From Spirochaeta sp. (GTDB taxonomy: Bacteria; Spirochaetota; Spirochaetia; DSM-27196; Alkalispirochaetaceae): a stretch of DNA of 40,572 bases. The notes under the pieces were generated by a model, which worked only from the letters and a program-made list of their open reading frames with translations, was not told the origin of the DNA and did not search any database. This document shows, in pieces, positions 33,858-40,572 of the stretch (position 1 is the stretch's first letter; the number at the start of each line of letters is the position of its first letter). The position numbers and the translations under genes were made by a program. The DNA lies in assembly GCA_027859055.1 (NCBI GenBank), contig JAQIBO010000311.1, positions 1 through 40,572 of the forward strand. The letters are read 5' to 3'.

Positions 33858-34137
33858 ATGCATGTGGTAACGATTCACGAAGCCAAGGCGACGTTGTCAC
33901 GGTTGACCGAGGAAGCTTTGTCGAGGCAAGAGGTCGTCATTGCGCGGAGAAACAAGCCGCTTGTACGGATCGTTCCATTGGAACAGCCGGCAACGCGCCG
34001 CCGTCACGCTGGACCTTCCGATGATTCACAAGGATCCCTTTGACCGCTTGATCATCGCCCAGGCGCATCACAACAACCTTCCCGTCCTGTCGTCGGATCC
34101 CGTCTTTGCGGAGTATGGGGTAACGAATCTGTTCTGA
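33858..34137 (+). pseudogene. Phd antitoxin joined to the tail of a PIN toxin by deletion
   Basis: The frame from ATG 33858 is a Phd/YefM antitoxin N-terminus (MHVVTIHEAKATLSRLTEEA, VVIARRNKPLVRIVPLE) that soon loses sense. From about 34003 another frame reads LPMIHKDPFDRLIIAQAHHN and SSDPVFAEYGV, the C-terminal third of a VapC/PIN toxin. The antitoxin end and two thirds of the toxin are deleted. TTGACT lies 17 bases before a weak TAGTCG six bases from the ATG, the same spacing as the intact TA promoters. Confidence 0.7.
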
Positions 34138-34465
34138 GATTTCCCGGCGCCCGAACACACGAATGAACCAGGCGTTGCGGTACGGAATAGCAATATGGGC
34201 CACGGCTTCCGGTTTGAGCGATGCTTTCGGCAAATCCGACGATTCGCCTGCCATTGTCGGAAGCTTGCCTCTTCTTGGGCGCCGGGACAAACCAGACGGT
34301 TGCCTTGCAGGGTCGTATCGAGGATCCTGACGAACCGGACTTGCGTGCTGAGACAGCTTTTCGTATCATTGCACATCCCCGCCCGTCACGGATTGAAATC
34401 GAAATCCAGAGCGGTAGACTGGGGGAGGACCAGTGGTACACCGATATGGAACGGGGAGACCGGCT
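34138..34465. other. Gap with only weak traces
   Basis: The minus strand near 34150-34185 reads FIRVFGRREISE, faintly like the IRIFGSRARGE motif of the nucleotidyltransferase remnants at 22120. No gene is supported. Plus ORF 34221-34469 has no family resemblance. Confidence 0.3.
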
Positions 34466-34909
34466 ATGACTCGACTGACAGGAACGCTCGCAACACTTGT
34501 TTCGGTCGTTATGCTCTCGGTCGTCTCCTGCACGACCACGCCATCTGAGACAAACGAGCAACCGGAGCAACCGGCGATTGAAGCAACGCCGGTGGATGTG
34601 GGGCGTTACCTGGATACCGCATCCCCGGCGCTCGGTTCTACCGGTGTCCCTGTCGACACGGACGTATACCTGTCATTCACGGCGCCAGTCGCCGAGCGAT
34701 CGTTATCCCGGGTATCGATAGATCCGCGTGTTCCCTTTGAGGCGCACCTCCAGTGGTACGTGGGGCCGGCGACACAACTCACGCTCAATCTGGCACCTCT
34801 GAGTCCGGAGACCACCTACACGATCACCCTGGAGCCTGAGTTTTGGCTCAACGGGCGGCCGATCGGTGAGGTGTGGTCGTACCGCTTCACGACTGAATCA
34901 GCCCCGTGA
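34466..34909 (+). CDS. Lipoprotein with a bacterial Ig-like (Big_5) domain
   Basis: A 147-residue lipoprotein. The signal peptide ends in a lipobox LSVVSC with Cys at about residue 23, then a Thr/Pro/Glu-rich linker. Residues 50-145 match one Big_5 Ig-like repeat: SPALGSTGVPVDTDVYLSFT near the start, LAPLSPETTYTITLEP and RFTTE at the end. It is probably anchored in the outer membrane or periplasm; the function is structural or unknown. GGGGAG lies before ATG 34466. Confidence 0.8.
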   Translation: MTRLTGTLATLVSVVMLSVVSCTTTPSETNEQPEQPAIEATPVDVGRYLDTASPALGSTGVPVDTDVYLSFTAPVAERSLSRVSIDPRVPFEAHLQWYVGPATQLTLNLAPLSPETTYTITLEPEFWLNGRPIGEVWSYRFTTESAP

Positions 34910-35092
34910 ACCCTCTTGAGGCGGTCCGATCGCGGGGGATGAAGCGGTTCGATGTGTTTGCGTTATTTCGAGCGGTGCGAGAACGTCCTCGCGAAAGATT
35001 TCTTCCGAATGACGTTTGAGTCGGTTGCCAGGTGGCATCTGCAGGTCGTCCAACCGCTCCGCAGAATCCAACGCGTCCATCTTCTTTGCCAC
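34898..35092 (-). pseudogene. HigB-HigA remnant, toxin N-part fused to antitoxin N-part
   Basis: The 64-codon ORF reads first like the middle of a HigB toxin (DALDSAERLDDLQMPPGNRL), then directly like the start of HigA (EEIFREDVLAPLEITQ), then random sequence. The toxin's C-terminal half and nearly all of the antitoxin are missing. An internal deletion in a higBA operon explains it. The rest of 35093-35209 shows nothing. Confidence 0.55.
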
Positions 35093-35209
35093 GATCTTGC
35101 AAACGGTCTCGGAGCACAGTGAGGGAAATTTCCAAAAAACCTGAGGTTAATCGGGTGTATACAGGCCGCAGCAGATCACGCGACGGACGGGGCCCGAAGA
35201 AGAAACCTG

Positions 35210-35244
35210 TTGAAGCGCGATCGACTGGGTGATATTCTATACAC
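35210..35244 (+). promoter_or_regulatory. Leaderless promoter of CcdAB
   Basis: TTGAAG (35210-35215), 17 bases, TATTCT (35233-35238), six bases ATACAC, ATG. No ribosome site. Confidence 0.65.
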
Positions 35245-35475
35245 ATGAAAGAACACACGAAACGCCGTACCAATGTGAGTATAGATAGCGACCTTTTTGA
35301 AGCGGCCCGAGCGCGCGGGATGAAGCTGTCCTCTCTTCTGGAGGTCGCTATTCGTGAGAAGCTCCGGCAGGCGGCATCGGAGCAATGGCTCGAGGAAAAC
35401 CGCGAAGCTATCAGGACATATAAACGGGAGAGTGTCGAACACGGTGTCTTCTCCGATGGGCTCAGAAGTTTCTGA
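35245..35475 (+). CDS. ccdA: CcdA-family antitoxin
   Basis: A 76-residue antitoxin. The N-terminal ribbon-helix-helix (RRTNVSIDSDLFEAARARGM) binds DNA. The C-terminal text EQWLEENREAIRTYKR and EHGVFSDGLRSF is the typical CcdA tail that wraps CcdB. The stop TGA shares its A with the toxin ATG (TGATG). It is intact and directly translatable from a leaderless message. Confidence 0.93.
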   Translation: MKEHTKRRTNVSIDSDLFEAARARGMKLSSLLEVAIREKLRQAASEQWLEENREAIRTYKRESVEHGVFSDGLRSF

Positions 35476-35792
35476 TGGCCCAATTCGACATCTATCTGAA
35501 CGAGGACAAATCGACACAGACCCGTTTCCCGTACCTCCTTGATATACAGGTAGATTTGCTGTCCGACCTGCCGACTCGGCTTGTTGTCCCTCTTCGTCGC
35601 GGTACCGGCGCTGAACCGTGGGTAGTGTCTCGATTGCATCCCGTGCTGGAGTTGGGTGACACGTCCGTGGTCGCTGTCTTTTCGGAAATGGCCGCCGTAT
35701 CGTCGAACGTTCTCGGCAACAGGCTTGGAGATGCTCGCAGGCAGCGGACGGAACTCATCGCGGCCGTCGATCTGATGGTGACGGGTTTCTGA
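35475..35792 (+). CDS. ccdB: CcdB-family toxin
   Basis: A 105-residue protein matching CcdB gyrase poisons over its full length: AQFDIYLN at the start, FPYLLDIQVDLLSDLPTRLV, then VVPL, a middle with LHPVLELGD and the end DLMVTGF where CcdB has the gyrase-binding Trp-Gly-Ile. The C-terminal Trp is absent here, as in several chromosomal homologues. Coupled to ccdA. Confidence 0.92.
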   Translation: MAQFDIYLNEDKSTQTRFPYLLDIQVDLLSDLPTRLVVPLRRGTGAEPWVVSRLHPVLELGDTSVVAVFSEMAAVSSNVLGNRLGDARRQRTELIAAVDLMVTGF

Positions 35793-35869
35793 TACCGTTT
35801 GACGTATCTCCGGTCCTGGGCATTCACACCGAAAACTTCTTGGATCCAGCCGCGCCACCATTCGTCGTC

Positions 35870-36232
35870 GTGCGGACGTTTTGCGGGGCACCAAGTTTTC
35901 GTCCCGCCGTCAACAGCCAGAAAATGAAGAGCACCTCGCCGACAAACGTGAACGTGGCGATCTGGACCGGGAACGCCACGCGAGTCCCCCGATGATTCCG
36001 AGGTGGATTCCGAACAGCACAAGCGCAGCCTGCCACGTCTGGTGATACCCTCGGTCACGTTGGCGGCGGTGGCGATCGGGTCACCGGCGACAACGATCGG
36101 GTCGATCACGCCGAACACCGCAAGCGGTGCGATCACCGCCATGACGAGGAGCCCGATGCCTGCGGTGATCGCGCCGACGTCCGGGGCGATCGGTACCGCC
36201 GACACGGTCTGGTCTGACTGGTCTGTATTCAT
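35870..36232 (-). pseudogene. DUF4386-like membrane protein, deleted and frameshifted
   Basis: From ATG 36232 (GAGAGG upstream) the N-terminus and first helix are fine (AITAGIGLLVMAVIAPLAVF). Near 36050 the frame is lost; another frame reads WQAALVLFGIHLGIIGGLAW, and a third reads IATFTFVGEVLFIFWLLTAG. These are the late helices of DUF4386 proteins; about 100 residues in the middle are missing. It sits 13 bases downstream of the NAD(P)-binding gene in the same operon. Confidence 0.72.
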
Positions 36233-36245
36233 CGTGGTCAGCCTC

Positions 36246-36953
36246 TCAGATTGTCGCGGCGTCGGCCGCCGCGCCCCGGTGGGCCCGTGCCGAGGATGTC
36301 ATCCGCCCGACGATCGCTGGAGTCTCGTGGATAAGCGCGTCATCGGTCAGCGCCTCCACCATAAACAGCGCGAAATCGGTGCGTCGCGTCATGTTGCTCG
36401 CAAGGACCGGATCACCGACGTGATGACTCCATACCGGCAGCCCCTCGCTCTCGCCCTCTTCGAGATCGCTCCCGCGGACGACCGTCCAGCGGCGCGGGCT
36501 GGCAAATATCCGCCGGCACGCCTCAACCTGGTCGCGGAGATCAACCGCGCGGAAGAGACGCGCGATCCACCCGATCACCGCGACCATCATGAGGAACCAC
36601 CGGGAATATACGTCCTGCCCGTCGCGTGTGATGTGCCAGCCGCAGGAGAATACGAGGCGCGCCTCCGGATCCGCGTAATCCAGCACGGCCCGTGCGGTTC
36701 CAGACGCGTATCCGTGCACACCCCACGGAACGAGGACCGTCAGCACCCCGTCGCACCCCGAGACCGCGGTGCGGATCACTTCGCGATCGTTGGTCGGCCC
36801 CGGGACAATTTTGATCCGGTCGGCAAAATCGGCAAGCTTGTCCACGCTCTGTTCCCGGCAGACGCCGACCACCGCGTATCCGCGATCGAGGGCGTGCTGT
36901 ACCATATACCGTCCGAGTTTGCCCGACGCTCCGACGATGCAGACTTTTTTCAT
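36246..36953 (-). CDS. NAD(P)-binding NmrA-like protein
   Basis: A 235-residue atypical SDR. The N-terminal motif GASGKLGRYMVQHALDRGY binds NAD(P); VVRGSDLEEGE and a C-terminal helix follow as in NmrA/YwnB-like proteins. It lacks a clear Tyr-x3-Lys pair, so it may be a redox sensor or isomerase rather than a dehydrogenase. GGAGG lies five bases before the ATG. Divergent from the TetR gene 37006, which probably controls it, and followed by the broken DUF4386 gene. Confidence 0.85.
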   Translation of the reverse strand: MKKVCIVGASGKLGRYMVQHALDRGYAVVGVCREQSVDKLADFADRIKIVPGPTNDREVIRTAVSGCDGVLTVLVPWGVHGYASGTARAVLDYADPEARLVFSCGWHITRDGQDVYSRWFLMMVAVIGWIARLFRAVDLRDQVEACRRIFASPRRWTVVRGSDLEEGESEGLPVWSHHVGDPVLASNMTRRTDFALFMVEALTDDALIHETPAIVGRMTSSARAHRGAAADAATI

Positions 36954-36969
36954 GTGGTCCTCCCGAAAC

Positions 36970-37005
36970 TTGACTTACGCTGTAAGGTAAGCGTACAGTG
37001 TAAGT
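36970..37005 (+). promoter_or_regulatory. Promoter and operator between NmrA-like and TetR genes
   Basis: TTGACT (36970-36975), 18 bases, TACAGT (36994-36999), six bases, ATG 37006. An imperfect 12-base inverted repeat ACTTACGCTGTA/TACAGTGTAAGT (one mismatch) spans 36973-37005 and contains the palindrome CTTACGCTGTAAG. Confidence 0.65.
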
Positions 37006-37695
37006 ATGTCAAGAGGAAAATTTATCGCTGCAGCGGATAGGTCGAATGGTGAACGCGCACGCCTCAGCAGAGACCGCGTTCTCGAGACTGCGCTGCGGAT
37101 CGCAGACCGAGACGGTCTCGAAACACTTTCCATGCGCAACCTTGCCGCAGAACTCGGGGTCAAGGCTATGTCGCTCTATAACCACGTTGCCAACAAGGAC
37201 GCAATCATCGACGGGATCGTGGATCGCGTCGTGACCGAGATCGAGCTTCCTCCGCGTTCTACCGACTGGAAAGAGGCGATGCGGCGGCGGGCGCACTCCG
37301 CGCACCGGGTTCTGCTGCGGCATCGCTGGGCCACGGGGGCGATCGTCTCCCGCGTCAACGCGGGGCCGGGAATGCTGCGATATGTCGATGCGACGGTCGG
37401 GTGTCTGCACGACGCGGGGTTCTCCTACGAGATGGCGGACCATATCTGGAACGCGATGGACAGCTATATCTACGGGTTTACGCTCCAGGAGTTGAACTTT
37501 CCGTTTCGCCCGGATGAGCACGCAAGTGCGGCACGCGAATTCCTGCCGCAGATCGCGCCCGGGGAATACCCCGACTTCGTCGCGCTCGCCCGGCTGGTCG
37601 CCGAGGAAAAGCATACCGGTGTGCACGACTTCGCGTTCGGGCTCAATCTGATTCTCGACGGGCTCGAGCGACACCGGGGCGGTTCTCCCCAGTAG
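37006..37695 (+). CDS. TetR-family regulator, TetR_C class
   Basis: A 229-residue repressor. HTH: RVLETALRIADRDGLETLSM and RNLAAELGVKAMSLYNHVAN, very like TetR itself. The C-terminal part (HRVLLRHRWATGAIVS, ADHIWNAMDSYIYGF) fits the TetR_C ligand domain. ATG 37006 follows a -10 box by six bases with no ribosome site. The palindrome at the start suggests autorepression and control of the divergent NmrA-like gene. Confidence 0.92.
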   Translation: MSRGKFIAAADRSNGERARLSRDRVLETALRIADRDGLETLSMRNLAAELGVKAMSLYNHVANKDAIIDGIVDRVVTEIELPPRSTDWKEAMRRRAHSAHRVLLRHRWATGAIVSRVNAGPGMLRYVDATVGCLHDAGFSYEMADHIWNAMDSYIYGFTLQELNFPFRPDEHASAAREFLPQIAPGEYPDFVALARLVAEEKHTGVHDFAFGLNLILDGLERHRGGSPQ

Positions 37696-37754
37696 TATCG
37701 GTAGCATCACCGTTTTGTTGTGCGACAAGACGGAAAAGACAGAACAGAACCGAC

Positions 37755-37789
37755 TTGTCGAGTTGTTATACTGGGGTTATACTGAAGGT
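37755..37789 (+). promoter_or_regulatory. Leaderless promoter of MazEF-2
   Basis: TTGTCG (37755-37760), 17 bases, TATACT (37778-37783), six bases GAAGGT, ATG 37790. Confidence 0.65.
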
Positions 37790-38041
37790 ATGAAGACCGC
37801 AATCTCACTACCTGATTCATTGTATGAGGACGCCGAACGGACCGCCCGGGAAATGGGGATTCCTCGCAGTCAGCTGTTTGCACGAGCCGTATCGGAATTC
37901 ATAAAGAGACACCAGAGAGAAGAGATCACCCAGAGGTTGAACGAAGTCTACGAAAGAATGGAAGACCAGACTACACCCGAATTACCGACCGAACCCTCAG
38001 TTGAAACGACGGGAGAACTCACCAGAAATGACACGTGGTGA
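37790..38041 (+). CDS. MazE-like ribbon-helix-helix antitoxin (second pair)
   Basis: An 83-residue antitoxin: MKTAISLPDSLYEDAERTAR and RSQLFARAVSEFIKRH form the ribbon-helix-helix, followed by a coiled stretch and an acidic tail. The track start is 25 codons too long. It overlaps the toxin gene by 14 bases. The sequence is not close to the MazE-like protein at 11295, so the two pairs are not a recent duplication. Confidence 0.9.
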   Translation: MKTAISLPDSLYEDAERTAREMGIPRSQLFARAVSEFIKRHQREEITQRLNEVYERMEDQTTPELPTEPSVETTGELTRNDTW

Positions 38042-38369
38042 ACTGTGGTGGACCGACTTCGGGATACCCTTCGGCAGCGAACATGGGTTCCCGCGACCGG
38101 TGCTCGTCGTACAGGATGATGCCTATACCCAGAGCAGGCTCAACACCGTAGTCGTCATACCGCTCACGACGAACCTGGTATTAGCAGAAGCCCCTGGAAA
38201 TGTTTTCCTGTCCAAAGCGGAGTCCAGCCTGGCCAAAGACTCCGTCATTGTGGTAACGCAGCTTTCAGCAATTGACAAGAAGAGACTGATAGAAAACATC
38301 GGTACAGTAACCCGGGAGACAATGGAAGATATCGAAACTGGAATCGCTATGGTACTGGGTATAGAATGA
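38028..38369 (+). CDS. MazF/PemK-family toxin (second pair)
   Basis: A 113-residue endoribonuclease: MTRGELWWTDFG, GFPRPVLVVQDD with the conserved Arg-Pro-Val, NTVVVIPLTTN with the active Thr, and VVTQLSAIDKKRL. ATG 38028 is preferred to the track start. It is full length and intact. Confidence 0.93.
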   Translation: MTRGELWWTDFGIPFGSEHGFPRPVLVVQDDAYTQSRLNTVVVIPLTTNLVLAEAPGNVFLSKAESSLAKDSVIVVTQLSAIDKKRLIENIGTVTRETMEDIETGIAMVLGIE

Positions 38370-38651
38370 TTTTTGCATAACACGTATCAGGCCAGGGCGC
38401 TATCGGCAAAAGCTACGCTTTCGCCTTCGCCGGGCGTTCCGTTCAGATGTGATTGTTACATGGGCACCACTCAAAACTCGGCTGAATGTTGCGGGTAACG
38501 GAGGGTCCGGGCAAAAACCATTCGCGGCCCCATCGAGAAGACCGTCGTTCCCGGACCGAAGGGACCCGGCGGACGACCGCGTAATGCGCCGAACCGACGC
38601 TTTACACGAAACCATAACAACCAATTATTATTAATATTGTCACCATTGATG
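38370..38651. other. Gap without a recognised gene
   Basis: I see no gene here. There are short GC-rich inverted stretches near 38395-38440 (AAAGCTACGCTTTCGCCTTC) but no convincing terminator. The AT-rich 38610-38650 leads into the response regulator promoter. Confidence 0.4.
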
Positions 38652-38663
38652 TATCTTAGTGGT

Positions 38664-39410
38664 ATGAACCGGAAGGAACGGCGGGGGAAGATCCTGATTG
38701 TGGAAGACGATCAGGCAATAGTTGATCTCATCAATCTGCATCTCACGGATGAGGGATATGAGACGTCGGTGACATCCGACGGCGCGGAGGCGATTTCCCG
38801 CGCAGCTTCCGGAGACATTGACCTGGTAATCCTGGACATCATGCTTCCGGGAATGGACGGACTGTCGATATGTCGCCATCTCAGGGGTGACAATAGCCAG
38901 GTGCCCATACTCATGCTGACCGCGCGGTCCGCGGAGATGGACAAGGTTGTAGGATTGGAGGTTGGCGCGGACGACTATATCACCAAACCGTTCAGCGTCA
39001 GGGAGCTTGTGGCGCGGGTACGGGCGCTTCTTCGCCGTGCCGGGACGGAGCATTCCGGGTATATCCATACCGACGGCGTGTCTTCCCGGAGGGTTGCGGA
39101 TATTGCAGCGCTCCACATTGATCTTGACCAAAGGCGGGTTTCCGTAGGCGGAAGGGAGGTGGAACTTACCGCCAAGGAGTTCAATCTCCTGGCGGTCCTG
39201 GCGGGGGAGCCCGGACGTGCATACAGCCGGGCCGAACTGCTGGAAATGGTCTGGGGATACCGGTATGAGGGGTACAACCATACGGTGAACAGTCACATTA
39301 ACCGTCTTCGGGGAAAGATAGAGAACGATCCGGCACACCCGGAGTTGATAGAGACGGTCTGGGGATACGGGTATCGTCTGTCTGACGGCAGATCGGCGGC
39401 AGCGAGGTGA
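38664..39410 (+). CDS. OmpR/PhoB-family response regulator
   Basis: A 248-residue regulator. Receiver domain: acidic pair ED (about 14-16), phospho-acceptor D58 in LVILDIMLPG, Thr in LMLTAR, Lys in DDYITKPFS. The C-terminal winged helix (VELTAKEFNLLAVLAGEPGR and YNHTVNSHINRLRGKIENDP) binds DNA. ATG 38664 is six bases after TATCTT and has no ribosome site; the track start is nine codons earlier. The stop overlaps the kinase GTG (GTGA). Confidence 0.95.
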   Translation: MNRKERRGKILIVEDDQAIVDLINLHLTDEGYETSVTSDGAEAISRAASGDIDLVILDIMLPGMDGLSICRHLRGDNSQVPILMLTARSAEMDKVVGLEVGADDYITKPFSVRELVARVRALLRRAGTEHSGYIHTDGVSSRRVADIAALHIDLDQRRVSVGGREVELTAKEFNLLAVLAGEPGRAYSRAELLEMVWGYRYEGYNHTVNSHINRLRGKIENDPAHPELIETVWGYGYRLSDGRSAAAR

Positions 39411-40459
39411 GTTTTTTTCGCAGTTTCTACGTCAGGCTTTCTCTGGTCTTTCTGGCCCTTATTCTGATACTGGCGGTTCTGCACGCCCGGATTGCCGCGA
39501 ATGTCTATGACCGGCAGCGTGAAGAGATTGATCAACGGGCATATGCGATGCTCGCGGCGGATATGGCGAAGGAAATTGAGCCGTATATAGGCGCCGGTGA
39601 GGAAGGTGACGGCGAAGCACTGGGGTCTGCCATTCATTACATGATGGTCCTGAATCCACTTATCGAGATTTATCTCATCTCCGGAAGCGGAGAGATCCTG
39701 TCATACTTTGCGGATACGTCAACGACGGTGCAGCTGGAACGGGTGGATATTGCACCGGTACGGGCCTTTCTTGGAAGGGATGATCCCTTTCCCATATACG
39801 GCGATGATCCCCGGCGACCAAACGAGGCTACCACCTTTTCGGCGGCACCCCTGAAGGTTCCCGGCGGAGGAGACGGATATGTCTATGTGGTGCTTCGCAG
39901 CAGTCTCTATGATTCAGCCCGGAGCGAGATTGAAGACGAGTATTTCCGGGCGGCGTTCCGGGAAAGTCTCTTCTATACCCTGCCGCTGGTAGCGCTCCTT
40001 GGTCTGCTGGTCTTCTTCCTCCTCACCTACAGGCTCCAGGGGCTGACCAATGTGGTCAGGGCTTTCGGGAACGGCGCGTATGATGTCCGGGCAACTGTGG
40101 CGTCCCGGGACGAAGTCGGTGAACTGGCTGCCAGTTTCAACTTCATGGCCCGGCAGATTGAATCCAGTGTGGAAGCCATAGAGCGGGCCGAACGGGAGCG
40201 TCGGGATCTGGTAGCCAATATTTCCCACGATCTGCGTACACCCCTGTCGTCGATACGGGGATATATAGAAACGCTGCTTCACCGGGAACCGTCCCTGAGT
40301 GCCGACGACCGGAAGAAATACCTGGAAATTTCCCTCTCCTCCGCGGAAGCTCTGGGCAGGCTGGTGGACGATCTCTTTGAGTTGTCCCGGCTGGAACGGG
40401 CCGGTCAGGGTATCAGCAGTGAGGTATTCTCCCTTTCTGAGCTGTGTCATGACACCTAA
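39407..40459 (+). pseudogene. Sensor histidine kinase, truncated before the ATPase domain
   Basis: A 350-codon ORF starting with GTG. First helix at 8-28, a periplasmic sensor of about 160 residues, second helix at 188-208, HAMP domain (LTNVVRAFGNGAYDVR), then the dimerisation domain with H274 in NISHDLRTPLSS. It stops at SLSELCHDT, just where the HATPase domain should begin, so about 110 residues are missing and it cannot phosphorylate itself. The sequence after the stop reads as a different gene on the other strand, which suggests an insertion. Confidence 0.8.
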
Positions 40460-40476
40460 TTTCCCGCCGGAAATTA
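40457..40476. repeat. Possible insertion-sequence terminal inverted repeat
   Basis: TAATTTCC-CGCC-GGAAATTA, a perfect 8-base inverted repeat at the exact point where the kinase frame is broken. It is either the tip of an insertion sequence or the transposase terminator. Confidence 0.45.
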
Positions 40477-40479
40477 TAC

Positions 40480-40572
40480 CTACACCGGCGGTGAGATCCC
40501 GAATGCGGCATAAATCTGTTTCTGCCGCTTGGTGAGGGGGAACGGAATACGGCGACCATCGACGATCTGCGT
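40480..40572 (-). CDS. Probable transposase C-terminus (runs off window)
   Basis: The minus strand is open from the window edge to a TAG at 40480 and reads DGRRIPFPLTKRQKQIYAAF followed by GISPPV. The pattern of a basic helix followed by a short GI-P end resembles the C-terminus of IS4/IS1634-type transposases. Only 30 residues are visible, so the family is a guess. The position next to the broken kinase supports a mobile element. Confidence 0.4.
   Translation of the reverse strand, partial: TQIVDGRRIPFPLTKRQKQIYAAFGISPPV

Noticed and set aside
34887-35894. 335-residue minus ORF over CcdAB
   Set aside because: No motif, and it is antisense to two clear family members and to the lipoprotein end. 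The HigB-HigA remnant in this area is in a different frame.
36003-37040. 345-residue plus ORF antisense to the NmrA-like gene
   Set aside because: A shadow frame; the minus strand gene has a ribosome site and the Rossmann motif.
1-40572. CRISPR array, tRNA, rRNA or integrase with attachment sites
   Set aside because: No regularly spaced repeats, cloverleaf, rRNA text or recombinase motif was found by reading both strands.

Overview
The window is about 40.6 kb of GC-rich bacterial chromosome. Secreted proteins with spirochaete-like signal peptide ends (AGGSQE, GAGQQEG), solute ABC operons, Gram-negative-type lipoproteins and the general gene mix suggest a free-living member of the Spirochaetales. 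This is inference; there is no rRNA or marker gene to confirm it. I see no rRNA, tRNA or CRISPR array.

Layout. (1) 1-3697, minus strand: a sugar-uptake operon with two MalF/MalG-type permeases, a GH5 glycosidase and the first codons of a probable sensor kinase. (2) 3964-6802: a P1B-4 heavy-metal ATPase divergent from a TrmB-family regulator, with a perfect 13-bp inverted repeat covering both promoters. (3) 6895-8381: three small envelope genes, including an exported Gly/Met-rich protein and a YHS-domain protein. (4) 8553-11123: an MFS transporter, a quinone-reductase-like MDR protein, an XRE regulator and a frameshifted small membrane gene. (5) 11295-12885: two toxin-antitoxin (TA) pairs, MazEF and VapBC, and a PAS fragment. 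(6) 13329-21797: a purine-catabolism module, made of a fused xanthine dehydrogenase of the selenium-dependent type, a carbamate kinase and a convergent BMP-type nucleoside/purine ABC transporter. (7) 22100-23600: a TA scrapyard with one intact RelE/Phd-like pair among nucleotidyltransferase, HicA and DUF2442 remnants. (8) 23783-27632: a SprA-like metalloprotease and small membrane proteins, a TetR-SDR operon, and a homocysteine methyltransferase. (9) 27738-31290: a broken MFS gene, a cupredoxin, two envelope proteins and a broken chromate transporter. (10) 31672-33722: a coenzyme A-disulfide/polysulfide reductase with two rhodanese domains and a terminator. (11) 33858-38369: Phd/PIN and HigBA remnants, a lipoprotein, intact CcdAB, a broken DUF4386 gene, an NAD(P)-binding protein divergent from a TetR regulator, and a second MazEF. 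(12) 38664-40572: an OmpR-type response regulator with a histidine kinase cut off before its ATPase domain, next to what looks like the end of an insertion sequence.

Two themes run across the window. First, many genes lack a Shine-Dalgarno sequence and instead carry a -10 box ending 6-7 bases before the start codon, often with a -35 box 17-18 bases further up. This is the architecture of leaderless mRNAs. It is seen at most TA operons and also at regulators and envelope genes, while other operons have strong AGGAGG sites. Second, the accessory parts are full of decaying genes with internal deletions (MFS, ChrA, DUF4386, HigB-HigA, Phd-PIN), beside five intact TA pairs.
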